Positions 11,280 to 21,088 of a stretch of 64,000 nucleotides of DNA are shown here, in pieces (the first letter of the stretch is position 1; each line of letters opens with the position of its first letter). Both the position numbers and the translations under genes were made by a program. Source of the DNA: Symsagittifera roscoffensis (Eukaryota; Xenacoelomorpha; Acoela; Convolutidae); contig NC_087064.1 of the NCBI RefSeq assembly GCF_963678635.1, forward strand, positions 20,320,509 to 20,384,508. The letters run 5' to 3'. The notes beneath the pieces are model-generated. The model saw nothing but the letters and a program-made list of their open reading frames with translations. It searched no databases and was not told where the DNA came from.

Positions 11280-13795
11280 AAATTGCAGAAATCTCATAAT
11301 TTTGGCTAATGTATTGTTGCTTTTGATCTAATTTTAAACATACTTTTACTTATAGATTTTAAAAATAAGCTAAGACTATATGTTAATTGGCATTATGTTG
11401 AGACAATGATACAAAATTTTGAATAAAAAATGACTTTTTCAACAATTTTTTCTCAAAATATTGAAATACGATGAAGTTTACCTTAATTTGAGCTAAATAT
11501 TTGGTTATACAATGCTCTAAACACTGAAAAGAAGGTTAATAGTAGCAGAATCAATTTTGAAACTTCCGGAAAACAGTAAAATTAGTCGTAATTTTCGAGG
11601 AGGTAAAATAAAAATTAATCAAATTTACATGAAATTTTCCATTTCGAACCTTTTATTTTGGTTTTTAACTGTTTTTTTTTGTCCAGTTCAGGGATTATTT
11701 TTAGGAATCTCAATTCAAATGAACATTAAGGGTAAAATCCTATGAAATTTCTAAATCAAACTCCATGATTCAACTCCACCTCATTTTTTTCTCATTGAAT
11801 TACCCAAATTTGTACAAAAATTACAACTTGTGGCAAATTTTTCATGTTAAAAATTAGAAATTTCTGATTATTGATAAAAAATTAACGGTTTATTGCTAAA
11901 ATTGTTTAAAATGGGATAAATTTTTCTCAAAAATTTATTCGATATTGTTTCAAATTCAACAAAAACTTCTTCATAACTGATGATTATCTCTCTGTTGCTT
12001 CTGCAACATAACTTTCAAGATTTTCCGTAGAGTTTTTCCATGTTTTAAAGTTAATCTTGCTTTCTGTTTAAAACATGTTTTCGCTATTGAACACACTTTA
12101 CTAGAAAATTTAGTCAAAACTGGAGAATTTAGGAGGAAAATAGTATCAATTGAACGAACAATTTGCTAGCAGAGATGAAATTAGAACTGATACCGTATGA
12201 TAATTACAATAAAAAATGTTAAAATCTTCCTCGAGGTTCCCCTGTTCAGTTGCCATTGTAAACTATTTAAGCAAAAATACACATTTTGCAATCATTAATT
12301 ATCACTTTTCTTGCAAAATAGTTATTAACTCGCTTTTTTTCTTAATTTATGACGGAAATTTTCTCAAAAATATCCAAGTGAGAAAGAATTGGTGCTAGTT
12401 AAAGCATTCAAAAATATATGTACACAATGAGAATATAAAGGTGTATTTTTACGATCTAAGAACAAATTAGGAGCAGCTCTATTATTTATAATCTGAAAAT
12501 CTCCGGAAATACGCAAGAGAACCTAGTTCCTAACATCTACAATATAAAAACTTCTGAAAGAGCGAGTCTCAAAAAATTGATTTAGCAAAGCAAGGTGTAA
12601 ACTGGAACAATTGTGTAATTTTCCGATTTTTATTAAGAAAAAAACTCTATGTAGTAAAAATGTAGTTATGTATTGTATATAGTGTTGTATATTCTATGTA
12701 GTATTGTGTAGCAAGGAAAAGTAGATCTTGAATGCAAGTTTTCGATTTATGCTTTATGTATCTTCTTCCAAAAGATGTCGAATTGGGTTTGCTTTTCAAA
12801 AATTATCTTCAAAACATTTGATCTTTCATATAAAGTACCAACTATATCAAATGATAACAATTTTTTCTAATGAATTACGGATAAATATAAGACTTTGAGA
12901 ATTTTTATGTTGGATTTTTTTTCTCACGATATACTTTATAAGCTAAATTTTAGTAAAAGTATCTCAAATCTCTTAAGGATTAAATTGAGCTTCTATCTCA
13001 TTTTAGCATTTTCTCAGTTTCTGCTTCATCTACTTTCTACCAAATGAATTCAATTTGAGCAAATTTTTACTTAAAAATTGAATTTTAGATGGAAAAATGT
13101 ATCGTTTCAACGAACGATCAATAATCCGAAGCTGAATTAATACCATAAACCCTTTACTAAAAAGCTTTAAAGGATTTTCTCAAGCTCATAACTGTATAAT
13201 GCTGTTTTAAATCTGAATTTCTTTTTTAGACTAAATTTTTAGTTGGAATGATGTGTATCATTATCTTGAGACTTTCAAAGTTTAGCAAAATATACATTTT
13301 TTCCAGGTCATTTATCAATTTCTTTTCTGAAATTATCAAAAAATCAATAGAAAAACATTATTCCTAATAAGTCAAACCACATTATCTGCTTAAAAAACTC
13401 TGCTCTATGAACACTTTTACAAGCACAAAACAAGGAAAACTTTAAAATAGCAACTACAAAAAACCTTTCAATTAGTTGATGTTTTCCAAATATCCAAGTT
13501 TTCCATTTATCACAACAAATCTCCGCAAGCTTGCAATCAATGGAGTTTTTAATGTTGATTAAAAGTTTTCGGATCGAGTTCCATGGAAAGCTTCACGACG
13601 ATTTGAACTCGATTTTTGCTGTCTTTAACATCAATCAAAACCTTTGAATAAAAAAATAAATGATAGTTCAGGTAATGTAATGAAAACACTGTATAATTAC
13701 TGACTTGATTTGTTACAATTGCTGAGACTTTTCAGATTCAGTAAAAACTAATAATCATAGTAATTTCTAAGTTTTTCAAAAAAAACTTAAAAATT
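11280..13795. other. Non-coding left arm of the Polinton
   Basis: AT-rich with no convincing gene. The segment from about 11280 to 12600 is similar, in inverted orientation, to 49310-50650 outside the LTR element. That shows it is shared Polinton-family sequence and not host DNA. Usual Polinton genes expected in such a position are not seen. Confidence 0.5.
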
Positions 13796-14018
13796 TTACC
13801 TTTTCCTGAAGTGTGTTTGGAGTCTGCTGAGAATATTATGGTGAGAATGCTTCTTCTTGAAATGATTAGCGAGTTCCTCGCTGCTATAAGTATAAAAAAT
13901 TACAATTAGAACTCTTCAAAACACCACATGTTCTACGATGTCTTGATACATCTTTGTGAGTGTAATCCCTGCCACATTCAAGACATGCAACTCTTTCGTT
14001 TCTATTGAGTGAAGGCAT
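13796..14018 (-). pseudogene. Small zinc-finger ORF paralogous to the polymerase N-terminus
   Basis: From ATG at 14018 the minus strand reads MPSLNRNERVACLECGRDYT, then a C2H2/C2HC pattern (C-x2-C-x10-H-x4-C), then a stop at 13884. A second finger, TYSSEELANHFKKKHSHH, lies in another frame and ends at a TAA at 13796. A one-base shift around 13895 would join them; an intron ending TTATAG is an alternative. The start MPxLNRNExVxCxxCG is the same as that of the polymerase at 21435. It therefore seems to be a duplicated or stand-alone copy of the polymerase's zinc-finger head, on the opposite strand. Function is unknown. Confidence 0.6.
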
Positions 14019-14229
14019 CTCAATAGTAATGAAAAATTAAATGGGAGATTTAAAATGTACCAAATTTTTAGATAAGGTGAGTTGAATAGCCTCAAAAAAT
14101 GAACAAAAGTAAATAAAAACAGCAAACTTATTAACCAATTGTTTTTAACGAGAAAGAAAATCAGAATGGATATGCTATTTAGCCTAGCTGAAAAAAAAAT
14201 CATTCAATCTAACCATGGAATTTTTAAAA

Positions 14230-14510
14230 GTATCAACCAATCAGAAGCGAGCATTAATTACAAGGAAACTTTATCTTTTCTGATATCAACCAATCAGAAT
14301 TGAGCTTCAATAGTCATGTAATTTTCAACAAATTCAATGTCAACCTATCAGAATTGAGCTTCAAAAGTCATGAAATTTTCAAGAAATTTAATGTCAACCA
14401 ATCAGAGTTGAGCTCTTTTTCTCATGAATTTTTCAACAATTTCTTCAAAATTTATTGATTTTGAGGATACTTTCACAGACATTATTTGTGTTAATAACCA
14501 ATCAGAAAGA
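14230..14510 (-). promoter_or_regulatory. Array of CCAAT-box repeats
   Basis: About five copies of CAACCAATCAG or a close variant occur near 14234, 14285, 14340, 14394 and 14497 with spacing of about 50 to 100 bp, inside an imperfect repeat that also carries TTGAGCTTCAA. CCAATCAG is the classic NF-Y site. The array lies upstream of the minus-strand zinc-finger ORF (13796-14018), so a promoter role is plausible. No TATA box is clear. Confidence 0.45.
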
Positions 14511-14646
14511 AGTGATCACAGATTTTAAAAAACTTTGTAGATCAGAACCAGACTTTGTTTATGAAACTTCTTAATCAATAAATTTTATTGACTTTTTCCA
14601 ACATAACTAAGATTTGAAGTTTGATAAATGAGATTTCTTGTCTATT

Positions 14647-15201
14647 TTATATTGTTTTTTCGATATTCAATTCAAATTTTGAAATTTCGATCAAAATTTT
14701 TCCGATTTGTTCTATTTCTAACCAGTGAAAAAAGAAATTACCAAAATATACGTTTTTATCGTTTTCTTTTTGGTATATTGTAGTATAAACAACCGGAAGT
14801 CTATTAAATTTGGATAAACGATCAAAAGATATTCTGACAAATCTGGATTTTGTATTTGTATCAAATTCAAAACAGGAATCGAATTGATGTTCCTTATCTC
14901 CAATTTCTGATTCATAGGCTCTTCCATTGTTTTGTTTTTTACTGATCGACCACCCAATCTGAGTTAACTCTTCTAAATAAAAATATTGTTGATAAATCTG
15001 ACAGGACTCTTCTTTTTTGTAATCTCCTCTCCATTTTTTTAACAAAACTATTAATATTTCTGTGTTTCTATACAAATTAAAGCTAATACAATCTCCATCA
15101 ATTTCATCTGTCCACCACTCTTGTAGTTTTTTGTAGTAGTTCAATTTTAATATCTGATAAATGTTCAATTCAGACATTGAAAACGCTTTTGATGGAAACA
15201 T
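14647..15201 (-). CDS. Unidentified Polinton protein, 184 residues
   Basis: This is a complete frame from ATG to stop, MFPSKAFSMSELNIYQILKL through ISKFELNIEKTI. It is Lys/Glu/Tyr-rich with alternating hydrophobic residues and no signal peptide or membrane segment. The C-terminal part has a strand-rich pattern (SRFVRISFD, LPVVYTTIY, NVYFGNFFFHWLE) followed by a helix IEQIGKILIEISKF. That strand-then-helix ending is shared with the next gene upstream (15673-16224), so the two may be diverged relatives. A single-stranded DNA-binding fold of PC4 type is one possibility but rests only on the pattern. It is one of the few frames in this Polinton with no visible break. Confidence 0.55.
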   Translation of the reverse strand: MFPSKAFSMSELNIYQILKLNYYKKLQEWWTDEIDGDCISFNLYRNTEILIVLLKKWRGDYKKEESCQIYQQYFYLEELTQIGWSISKKQNNGRAYESEIGDKEHQFDSCFEFDTNTKSRFVRISFDRLSKFNRLPVVYTTIYQKENDKNVYFGNFFFHWLEIEQIGKILIEISKFELNIEKTI

Positions 15202-15672
15202 TTTTCTTACTGAAATATATGAAGAAACTTAAAAAACTCGAATTGTTTTATCATTTTTAAAGTATTTTGTAGTAAAATTCACCGTAAATATTTTAAAATT
15301 ATTTAGAGTCTAATTAGTTTCAAGGAAATTCATGTAGCCAATAAAAACTTCAAATTAGGGCAGAAAAAAATTGAAAACAATCAATGAAATTCAATTAAAT
15401 ATACATTCTTGTTTGCAATTTTCTTAATTGAGGCAAAATTTAGCTAAATTGTGATGAAGACAGTTATTAAATAAATTCATCAGTAATTTCATAAACAAAT
15501 ACTGGAAAATCATTTCATAATTGGTTAGTGTTTTATGTCAATTTCGATTAAATTGTATGTTTTGTCTGACTTTTCCTCAGATATTATAGCTCTAAATATA
15601 CACTTTAGTGAGAAAAAATAGTTTTGAACCAATAATATCTCAATTACCAAACATGCAAAACATCACAAAGCT

Positions 15673-16224
15673 TTACTGAGGTTTACAATTATCAACAAAC
15701 ATAAAGTCTCCCAATATTTGGGACAGTTCTTTGAATTCATTCAAAGTATAGTTGACATATGCAACTTGCTTCAAGTCTTCATTTTCCTTTGCGGTGAAGA
15801 GTCGAATCTGAATGTAGGGTGGCTTGCTCACGTTGTACTTCTTGATTGTGACACACACCCTCCTCATGTTGTACATTGCTATTTCATATACTCTATTACA
15901 GATGTCGAGCTCCTGATCCATCGTTGATTCTCTGCCAGATTTGGCTTCATATATAGGTACGAGTCCAAGATTTTCAGCATCGTGAATAATAGTATTCCGT
16001 ATTGCGGATATTGCTTCGCCTTCTTTTTCACTAAGATAGACTTGTTGAGATTTTTCAAATTGTCCCAAATCATTTATTTTTAATAGTTGAAAGCACGGTT
16101 CCAAGCATATTTTTCCCTTGTAGGATTTTTGGAACCAAACAAATCTCCCAATTCTTTTTTGATTTTTTGAAAATTCAATATAGTTGGAACTATCAACTTT
16201 TCTCGAGTACACTTTGAAGAACAA
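15673..16224 (-). CDS. Unidentified Polinton protein, 183 residues
   Basis: This intact ATG-started frame begins MFFKVYSRKVDSSNYIEFSK. The first half has strands GRFVWFQKSYKG and ICLEPCFQLLKI. A helix VYLSEKEGEAISAIRNTII follows, and the same kind of layout recurs at the end (YIQIRLFTAKENED, YVNYTLNEFKELSQILGDFM). Two strand-plus-helix repeats of this sort resemble PC4-like nucleic-acid-binding domains, but this is a guess. It is divergent from the plus-strand gene at 16417, and the roughly 190 bp between them holds a shared promoter region. Confidence 0.55.
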   Translation of the reverse strand: MFFKVYSRKVDSSNYIEFSKNQKRIGRFVWFQKSYKGKICLEPCFQLLKINDLGQFEKSQQVYLSEKEGEAISAIRNTIIHDAENLGLVPIYEAKSGRESTMDQELDICNRVYEIAMYNMRRVCVTIKKYNVSKPPYIQIRLFTAKENEDLKQVAYVNYTLNEFKELSQILGDFMFVDNCKPQ

Positions 16225-16357
16225 ACTGATCAGATGAGGAGAAATGAGAGAAATGACTTTGAGTTTAAATGAAAATGAAAGTAAGCAGTATGAGTCATCG
16301 CCATTTCCATATATGGAAGTAGTACCAAATATGGAAGGATTTCCCTATATGGAAGCT

Positions 16358-16383
16358 GCGTAGGCGTTACTACTACTATATAA
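16358..16383 (+). promoter_or_regulatory. GCGTAGGCG element and TATA box
   Basis: GCGTAGGCG (16358-16366) is followed 11 bp later by TATATAA (16377-16383), and the ATG of the plus-strand gene is at 16417. The same GCGTAGGCG word occurs twice in the 60-bp repeats upstream of the polymerase, and a variant GCGTAGTTG lies by its TATA box. Short ATATGGAAG repeats precede it (about 16312, 16330, 16347). Shared use at two genes suggests an element-specific promoter motif. Confidence 0.6.
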
Positions 16384-16416
16384 CTCCACCATTTTCTGCA
16401 AAATTCTTTTTTCCCA

Positions 16417-17016
16417 ATGGCAGCTGCTATGTGTCAAGCTCTTCCCAGCTTTTATTCAGATTATAATAGTAAATCATTGTTTATTTCTGTTTCCAACGAT
16501 TTTTACGAAAAATACATAGCAACCCAAGATTATTGCGTCTCTACTCACGATTCTTTCTGTTCCTTGGGAAATTGCAAATTTCATATAATTTTAATTGGAA
16601 CTTCCCTTAGCCAAATTCTTCAGAGATTAGACAAATATCAATACATATATCAAGATATTGATTATCTTTACACTTTGTACAAGCACAGATTCTTTTCGAG
16701 TATTGTCACATCAAGTGGGGAAGTCTTCAATCAGCTTAGTTGTGGAGTGCAGCATAATTTACGATGGAAAGGAGAAGAAAAAACACCAAGCGTATCAAGG
16801 AAACGACTTGTTCGCAAAAAGTTCAAAAAACATTATCTAAGTTCTAATCAAAAACTTGCATCTACGCAAACTCTTGGTTCAGCATTTTTAGACAGAATTC
16901 GTAAAGTATAAAACTCAAAATATGAACATGATTTGTTAAAAATAATTGACTGTTTTATTGATGGTTATGGATTTGTAAATAGTGATCATGTCAATTTTTC
17001 AATAAAAAACATCTGA
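16417..17016 (+). pseudogene. Unidentified Polinton gene with an in-frame stop
   Basis: The ATG lies 34 bp after the TATA box. The first 164 codons are open (MAAAMCQALPSFYSDYNSKS, a Cys-rich middle, then a very basic stretch RKRLVRKKFKKHY). A TAA follows at 16909-16911, and the same frame continues for 34 more codons to TGA at 17014. The continuation matches a second copy at 18040-18223, where the stop position is CAA (Gln), so TAA here looks like a single C-to-T nonsense change or a termination variant. The conserved tail has the pattern LLKIxDCFIDG. The basic region suggests nucleic-acid binding. I do not recognise the family. Confidence 0.55.
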
Positions 17017-17129
17017 TATTCCATCTATTTTCTCTCATATGTTTTTAAAGTTACCATTAATTACCGAAACAAAAATCACCGTTGTCAAAAACATTTGCAA
17101 AAAAATTTTCAATCATGTAAGAAAGATGT

Positions 17130-17450
17130 AATATTTCTTTTGATTTTCAAAAAGTTGCAAAAAATCATTTCAATTTTTTTAACAAGTTGTAAAAAGTGTT
17201 TCAATATTTTTTGACATAATGCGAAATATGTTTCAACTTTTTTGAGAAGATGCGAAAAGTGTTTTACTTTTTTTAACAAGATGTGAAAAGTGTTTCACTT
17301 TTTCACTACAAATGCGAAAAGTGTTTTACTTTTTTCGACAAAATGCGAAAAGTGTTTCAATTTTTCACTACAAATGCGAAAAGTGTTTTACTTTTTTCGA
17401 CAAAATGCGAAAAGTGTTTCAATTTTTTCTACAAAAAGCTAAAAGTGTGT
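17130..17450 (+). repeat. Minisatellite with unit ATGCGAAAAGTGTTT
   Basis: About nine imperfect copies of a roughly 30-bp unit built on 'AATGCGAAAAGTGTTTYA' followed by T-rich spacer, some alternating 'CACTACA' and 'CGACA' before the next copy. It lies directly after the 16417 gene. The open frames across it are repeat products and not genes. Confidence 0.8.
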
Positions 17451-17699
17451 ACAAGATGCAATATCGATTAGGTAACTTTTTACTTGCGTACAGTTTTTCC
17501 AGTGTTTTTCCGAATTTTTGTACAAAAATTAATCAAATTTTTTAACATGTGTGCGAGTTCGGAGCACTTAACTAAGTTCTAATTGTTTTTCAATGGTTTA
17601 CCTTGAACCTCTCATCTATTCTCATAATTAAAGTGAAATTGAGGAAATTAATTACAGAAAACGAAGTCAAAACCAAACAACCTTTATTTACAAAAACAT

Positions 17700-18050
17700 T
17701 TAATCAAAGAGCTGTCGAGCAGCAGAAGAGTTCTGAAGGTTCTCTATAGAACGCATTTCAGTTTCCTTTTATGGATTTTTTATAGAAAACTCGGGTCCAA
17801 TCGGAAACAAAGCTCCATTTTCCACATTGTCGTTTCCAATCACAAAAATGTTCATTTTTGTTCAAGTTGTCGTATCCAATCAGAGGAACCTTTTAAGGAT
17901 TTAAGTCTTCCAAATAAGTAAAAATATACACAAAAGCAATCGCAAAAACAAATGACCAAACGTTGTTTGCTGTAAAAATAAGAAATACTGCCAATATAAG
18001 TAACAAAAGAAGGAAAATTAATCAAAGTAGCATCTCTGCAATTTTTTCAT
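17700..18050 (-). pseudogene. Decayed duplicate of the two genes at 19506-20373
   Basis: 17700-17756 on the minus strand encodes a tail (MRSIENLQNSSAARQLFD) that matches the end of the ORF at 19506. 17893-18050 matches the 52-residue membrane ORF at 20215, but with a one-base loss after its ATG and a TGA replacing a Leu codon. Most other differences keep the protein sequence. The two segments are in the same order and spacing as in the other copy except for a deletion between them. This is the older or inactivated member of a segmental duplication inside the Polinton. Confidence 0.6.
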
Positions 18051-18223
18051 TTCTGATCAGGAACTTGCGTCCACTCAGACTCTTGAATCTACTTTTTTTG
18101 GAAAGGATTCGAAAAGTTCAAAACTCAAAGTATGAGACTGACTTGTTGAAAATTGTTGATTGTTTTATTGATGGTTTTGATACTGTAAATAGTGAACGTA
18201 TCAATTTTTCTATTAATAATTGA
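18040..18223 (+). pseudogene. Partial duplicate of the 16417 gene (C-terminal part)
   Basis: ELASTQTLES in one frame and LERIRKVQNSKYETDLLKIV in the next match residues near the end of the 16417 gene and its downstream extension, ending FSINN. One base has been lost or gained in a T-run near 18095. This copy supplies the Gln codon (CAA) where the other copy has TAA. The N-terminal two thirds are absent. Confidence 0.6.
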
Positions 18224-18299
18224 ATATTTGTTAATAAAAATCTTGTCAAAATTGTTTATATTTAAATCAAGAGTTTTTTCGCAAGATGCAAATTTTGGT

Positions 18300-19215
18300 T
18301 TGATTTTTTCAACACGTTTGCAAAAATTTAATTAAACATTTTTACAAGATGCAAAAATTGTTTTGATTTTTTCAACAAGTGTGCAAAAATTTTCAACAAA
18401 ATTTTGTGTTAGATGCAAGTTTTTTTGTGATTTTTTTGAAAACAAATGCAAAAATCTAACTTATTTTTTCTTATTCATTTGCAAAAATTGCAAAAATTTT
18501 TTGTAAAAAACTTGTTAAATTAATGCTAAATTTTTTTCAGAATTGCTGACTTTGAGTACTATTCCTTATCTTAATACATTGTTTTTCCAATATTTTTGGT
18601 CAATCTACATGCAAAAAAGAGATTTTTTTATGATCAAAATCAAAACAAAGATTTTCATTTTATTTAATTATTAACAGTGCAAGAAAATCTTCTTTCAGTT
18701 TTCTTTAAAATGCGAAAATATTTAATGAAATTTTTCTTAATTTGCGAGATTTTCTTTGATTTTTTTAACACGTTTGCAAAAATTTAATTAAACTTTTTTA
18801 CAAGATGCAAAAATTGTTTTGATTTTTTCAACAAGTGTGCAAAAATTTTCAACAAAATTTTGTGTTAGATGCAAGTTTTTTCGTGATTTTTTTGAAAACA
18901 AATGCAAAAGTCTAACTTATTTTTTCTTATTCATTTGCAAAAATTGCAAAAATTTTTTGTAAAAAACTTGTTAAATTAATGCTAAAAATTTTTCATAATT
19001 GCTGACTTTGAGTACTATTCCTTATCTTAATACATTGTTTTTCCAATATTTTTGATCAATCTACATGCAAAAAAGAGATTTTTTTATGATCAAAATCAAA
19101 ACAAAGATTTTCATTTTATTTAATTATTAACAGTGCAAGAAAATGTTCTTTCAGTTTTCTTTAAAATGCGAAAATATTTAAGGAAATTTTTCTTAATTTG
19201 CGAGATTTTCTTTGA
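18300..19215 (+). repeat. Tandem duplication of a ~457-bp non-coding unit
   Basis: Two units with very high identity start near 18300 and 18757. Each contains CTTATCTTAATACATTG, the inverse of the word repeated in the Polinton termini, plus many 'TGCAAAAATT' words. There is no coding. Near-identity implies recent duplication or conversion compared with the decayed genes around it. Confidence 0.85.
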
Positions 19216-19505
19216 TTTTTTTTAACAAGTGTGTAAAAAAATTATGAAAATTTTTGCATGGTGCAAAAATTAATGTAAAGTTTTTAACATGCTTGCAAAA
19301 ACTGGTTTAATTTTTTTACCATCTTTCTAACAAAATTCTATAAAAGTATTTACCAGATGCATAATTAGTTTAATTTTTAACAAATTTTTACCATTGAAAT
19401 TTCTGAAAAAACTTTTCTATGATCTCTTTGTTCCTATCTCTTGAAAAAAAATTTACTAGATAGAAAGAAATTAAATTACAAAGCACAAGACAGTAGCCAA
19501 TTTAT

Positions 19506-19846
19506 TTACAAATCAAAGAGCTGTCGATCAGCTGAGTTCTCAAAGTTTTCCAAGTTCTCAATGGAGCGCAAAGCTGGTCTTGCCTCCATCACTGGTGGTT
19601 GTCTTGGTGATTCGCTGACTGGAGTTCTTGGCTCAGAGAACCCCTCATCCTCTTCGATGGTAATTGGGTTGTCCACAGATCCCTTCGCATCACTTCCACC
19701 ATATGCCAGACTTGGATTGAGATGTTCATTCGTGCCAGAAAAACTCCACAAACTGTTTCTCGCACTTGGATTTGTACTAAATCAGCCGAAAATTCCACCG
19801 AGAACATAAGGTTGTTGTTTTGTACTGAGAAGATCATTTTGAGCAA
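19506..19846 (-). pseudogene. Acidic, probably disordered Polinton protein; frame broken
   Basis: The C-terminal frame (about 19781-19506) reads through two short similar blocks, NPSARNSLWSFSGTN and NPSLAYGGSDAKG. It then passes into NPITIEEDEGFSEPRTPVSE and ends ENSADRQLFDL. It is rich in Pro, Ser, Glu and Asp, as in flexible regulatory tails. The preceding stretch MIFSVQNNNLMFSVEFSADL lies in another frame, so one base is probably lost near 19770. A shortened copy of its tail lies at 17700. No family recognised. Confidence 0.45.
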
Positions 19847-20214
19847 TAAGTTGAGTAAATGATTAAAAGCAAGATTTACAGTTGAGAGGGAGAAATTTGC
19901 TGGTAGTTATGTTGAAATTATTGTAGTTAGAGCTGAGAGAGGAGGTAGTTGACGGTAGTTAAGTTGAAAATAAAATGATTTTTAGATAAGAGAGAGGGGT
20001 ACCTTCAACTGGAATGTGTGGGTTTAACCAATGAGAATAAATTTTCCTTATTTGGATTGTAGTCGTGTCCAATCAGATTTTAGTTTCCTTTTATGGAATT
20101 TTTATAGAAAACTCGTGTCCAATTGGAAACAAAGCTCCATTTTACACATTGTCGTTTCCAATCACAAAAATGTTCATTTTTGTTCAAGTTGTCATATCCA
20201 ATCAGAGGAATTTT

Positions 20215-20373
20215 TTAAGGACTTAAGTCTTCCAAATAAGTAAAAATATACACAAAAGCAATCGCAAAAATAAATGACCAAAAGTTGTTTGCTGTAAAAA
20301 TAAGAAATATTGCCGATATAAGTAACAAAAGAAGAAAAATTAATAAAAGTAACATCTCTGCAAGTTTTCTCAT
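20215..20373 (-). CDS. 52-residue double-membrane-span protein
   Basis: A short ATG-started frame reads MRKLAEMLLLLIFLLLLLIS, then a Phe/Ile-rich span to ANNFW, a second span FIFAIAFVYIF, and ends YLEDLSP. It has two hydrophobic segments with a short polar link and a charged start. A second, decayed copy at 17893-18050 keeps most residues, including ANNxWSFxFAIAFVYIFTYL, which argues that the frame was selected. It could be a small membrane protein of the element. It lies just upstream of the acidic ORF on the same strand. Confidence 0.55.
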   Translation of the reverse strand: MRKLAEMLLLLIFLLLLLISAIFLIFTANNFWSFIFAIAFVYIFTYLEDLSP

Positions 20374-20527
20374 CAAGTTAACTGAATTTTTTGTATATAC
20401 TCGATGAGAAATTGCTGATTTTTCAGCAGATATTCAAGTTCTTTAATTTTGATGTAGATTTGAGATGATAACTCAAAGTTGATGAATTTTTCAAAGCAAA
20501 TCTCTGGAAATCTGATACCAAACCTGA

Positions 20528-20995
20528 TCATGCAAGATTTTGAACTTTGAAAATTTTTTTAAAAATGGAGGAATAAAGAACTTTGCTGGGGAGTTTTAAC
20601 AAATTTGGGAGTTGGATATGGAATAAAAAGAGTCTTTGAAATATTATCGTACGATTTTTTATCAACTTCAAATTTTCTAAAATAAATAAAATTTCTTTTC
20701 TAGTCAAGTGTAACTCAGCTGTAAGTTTATAGCTTTGATAGGCAATATGTGAATCAAAAGTAAACTCTTTGATTGAGTAAGTTTCTCTAAAGAGACCTTT
20801 ACTTAGTCGGAGAACTCTATTTTGGACAACATAAACGTCCAAAAAATTGTGAAAAAAGTAAGAATCTACATCTATTTCCTCAATAAGGAAATCACACGGA
20901 ATATTTTTTTTTCTTGTAGAGTAATTCGAGGAAGTTCAAATGCTTTTTGATTGACATTCTTCAAAAATGAATATTTTGGATCCAAAGTTATGTCT
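20528..20995 (-). pseudogene. Unidentified Polinton ORF with frameshift
   Basis: The open part (20842-20528) includes DVYVVQNRVLRLSKGLFRET and a strand-helix segment AELHLTRKEILFILENLKLI. Upstream, LFPDITLDPKYSFLKNVNQK and FELPRITLQEKK lie in another frame. A shift within an A8 run near 20905 would connect them. No ATG is visible at the head. The LxLTxxEhxxhhxxL ending resembles those of the proteins at 14647 and 15673, so these three may form one family. Function is unknown. Confidence 0.4.
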
Positions 20996-21088
20996 GGAAA
21001 CAGCTTAGTTCTGATTGGTTGAAAAATTTTCTGGAAAATTCTAGAATTTTCTGAAAATTCTAGAATTTTCCGAGGAATAACGTGGAGA

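Noticed and set aside
12216-12398. Short plus-strand frame in the Polinton left arm
   Set aside because: The homologous segment at 49.6 kb shows no conservation of this frame.
14718-14957. Second minus-strand frame inside the 14647-15201 gene
   Set aside because: It overlaps in another frame with no supporting features; a shadow.
17283-17545. Two overlapping plus-strand frames with Lys/Cys/Phe repeats
   Set aside because: They are translations of the 30-bp minisatellite in two frames.
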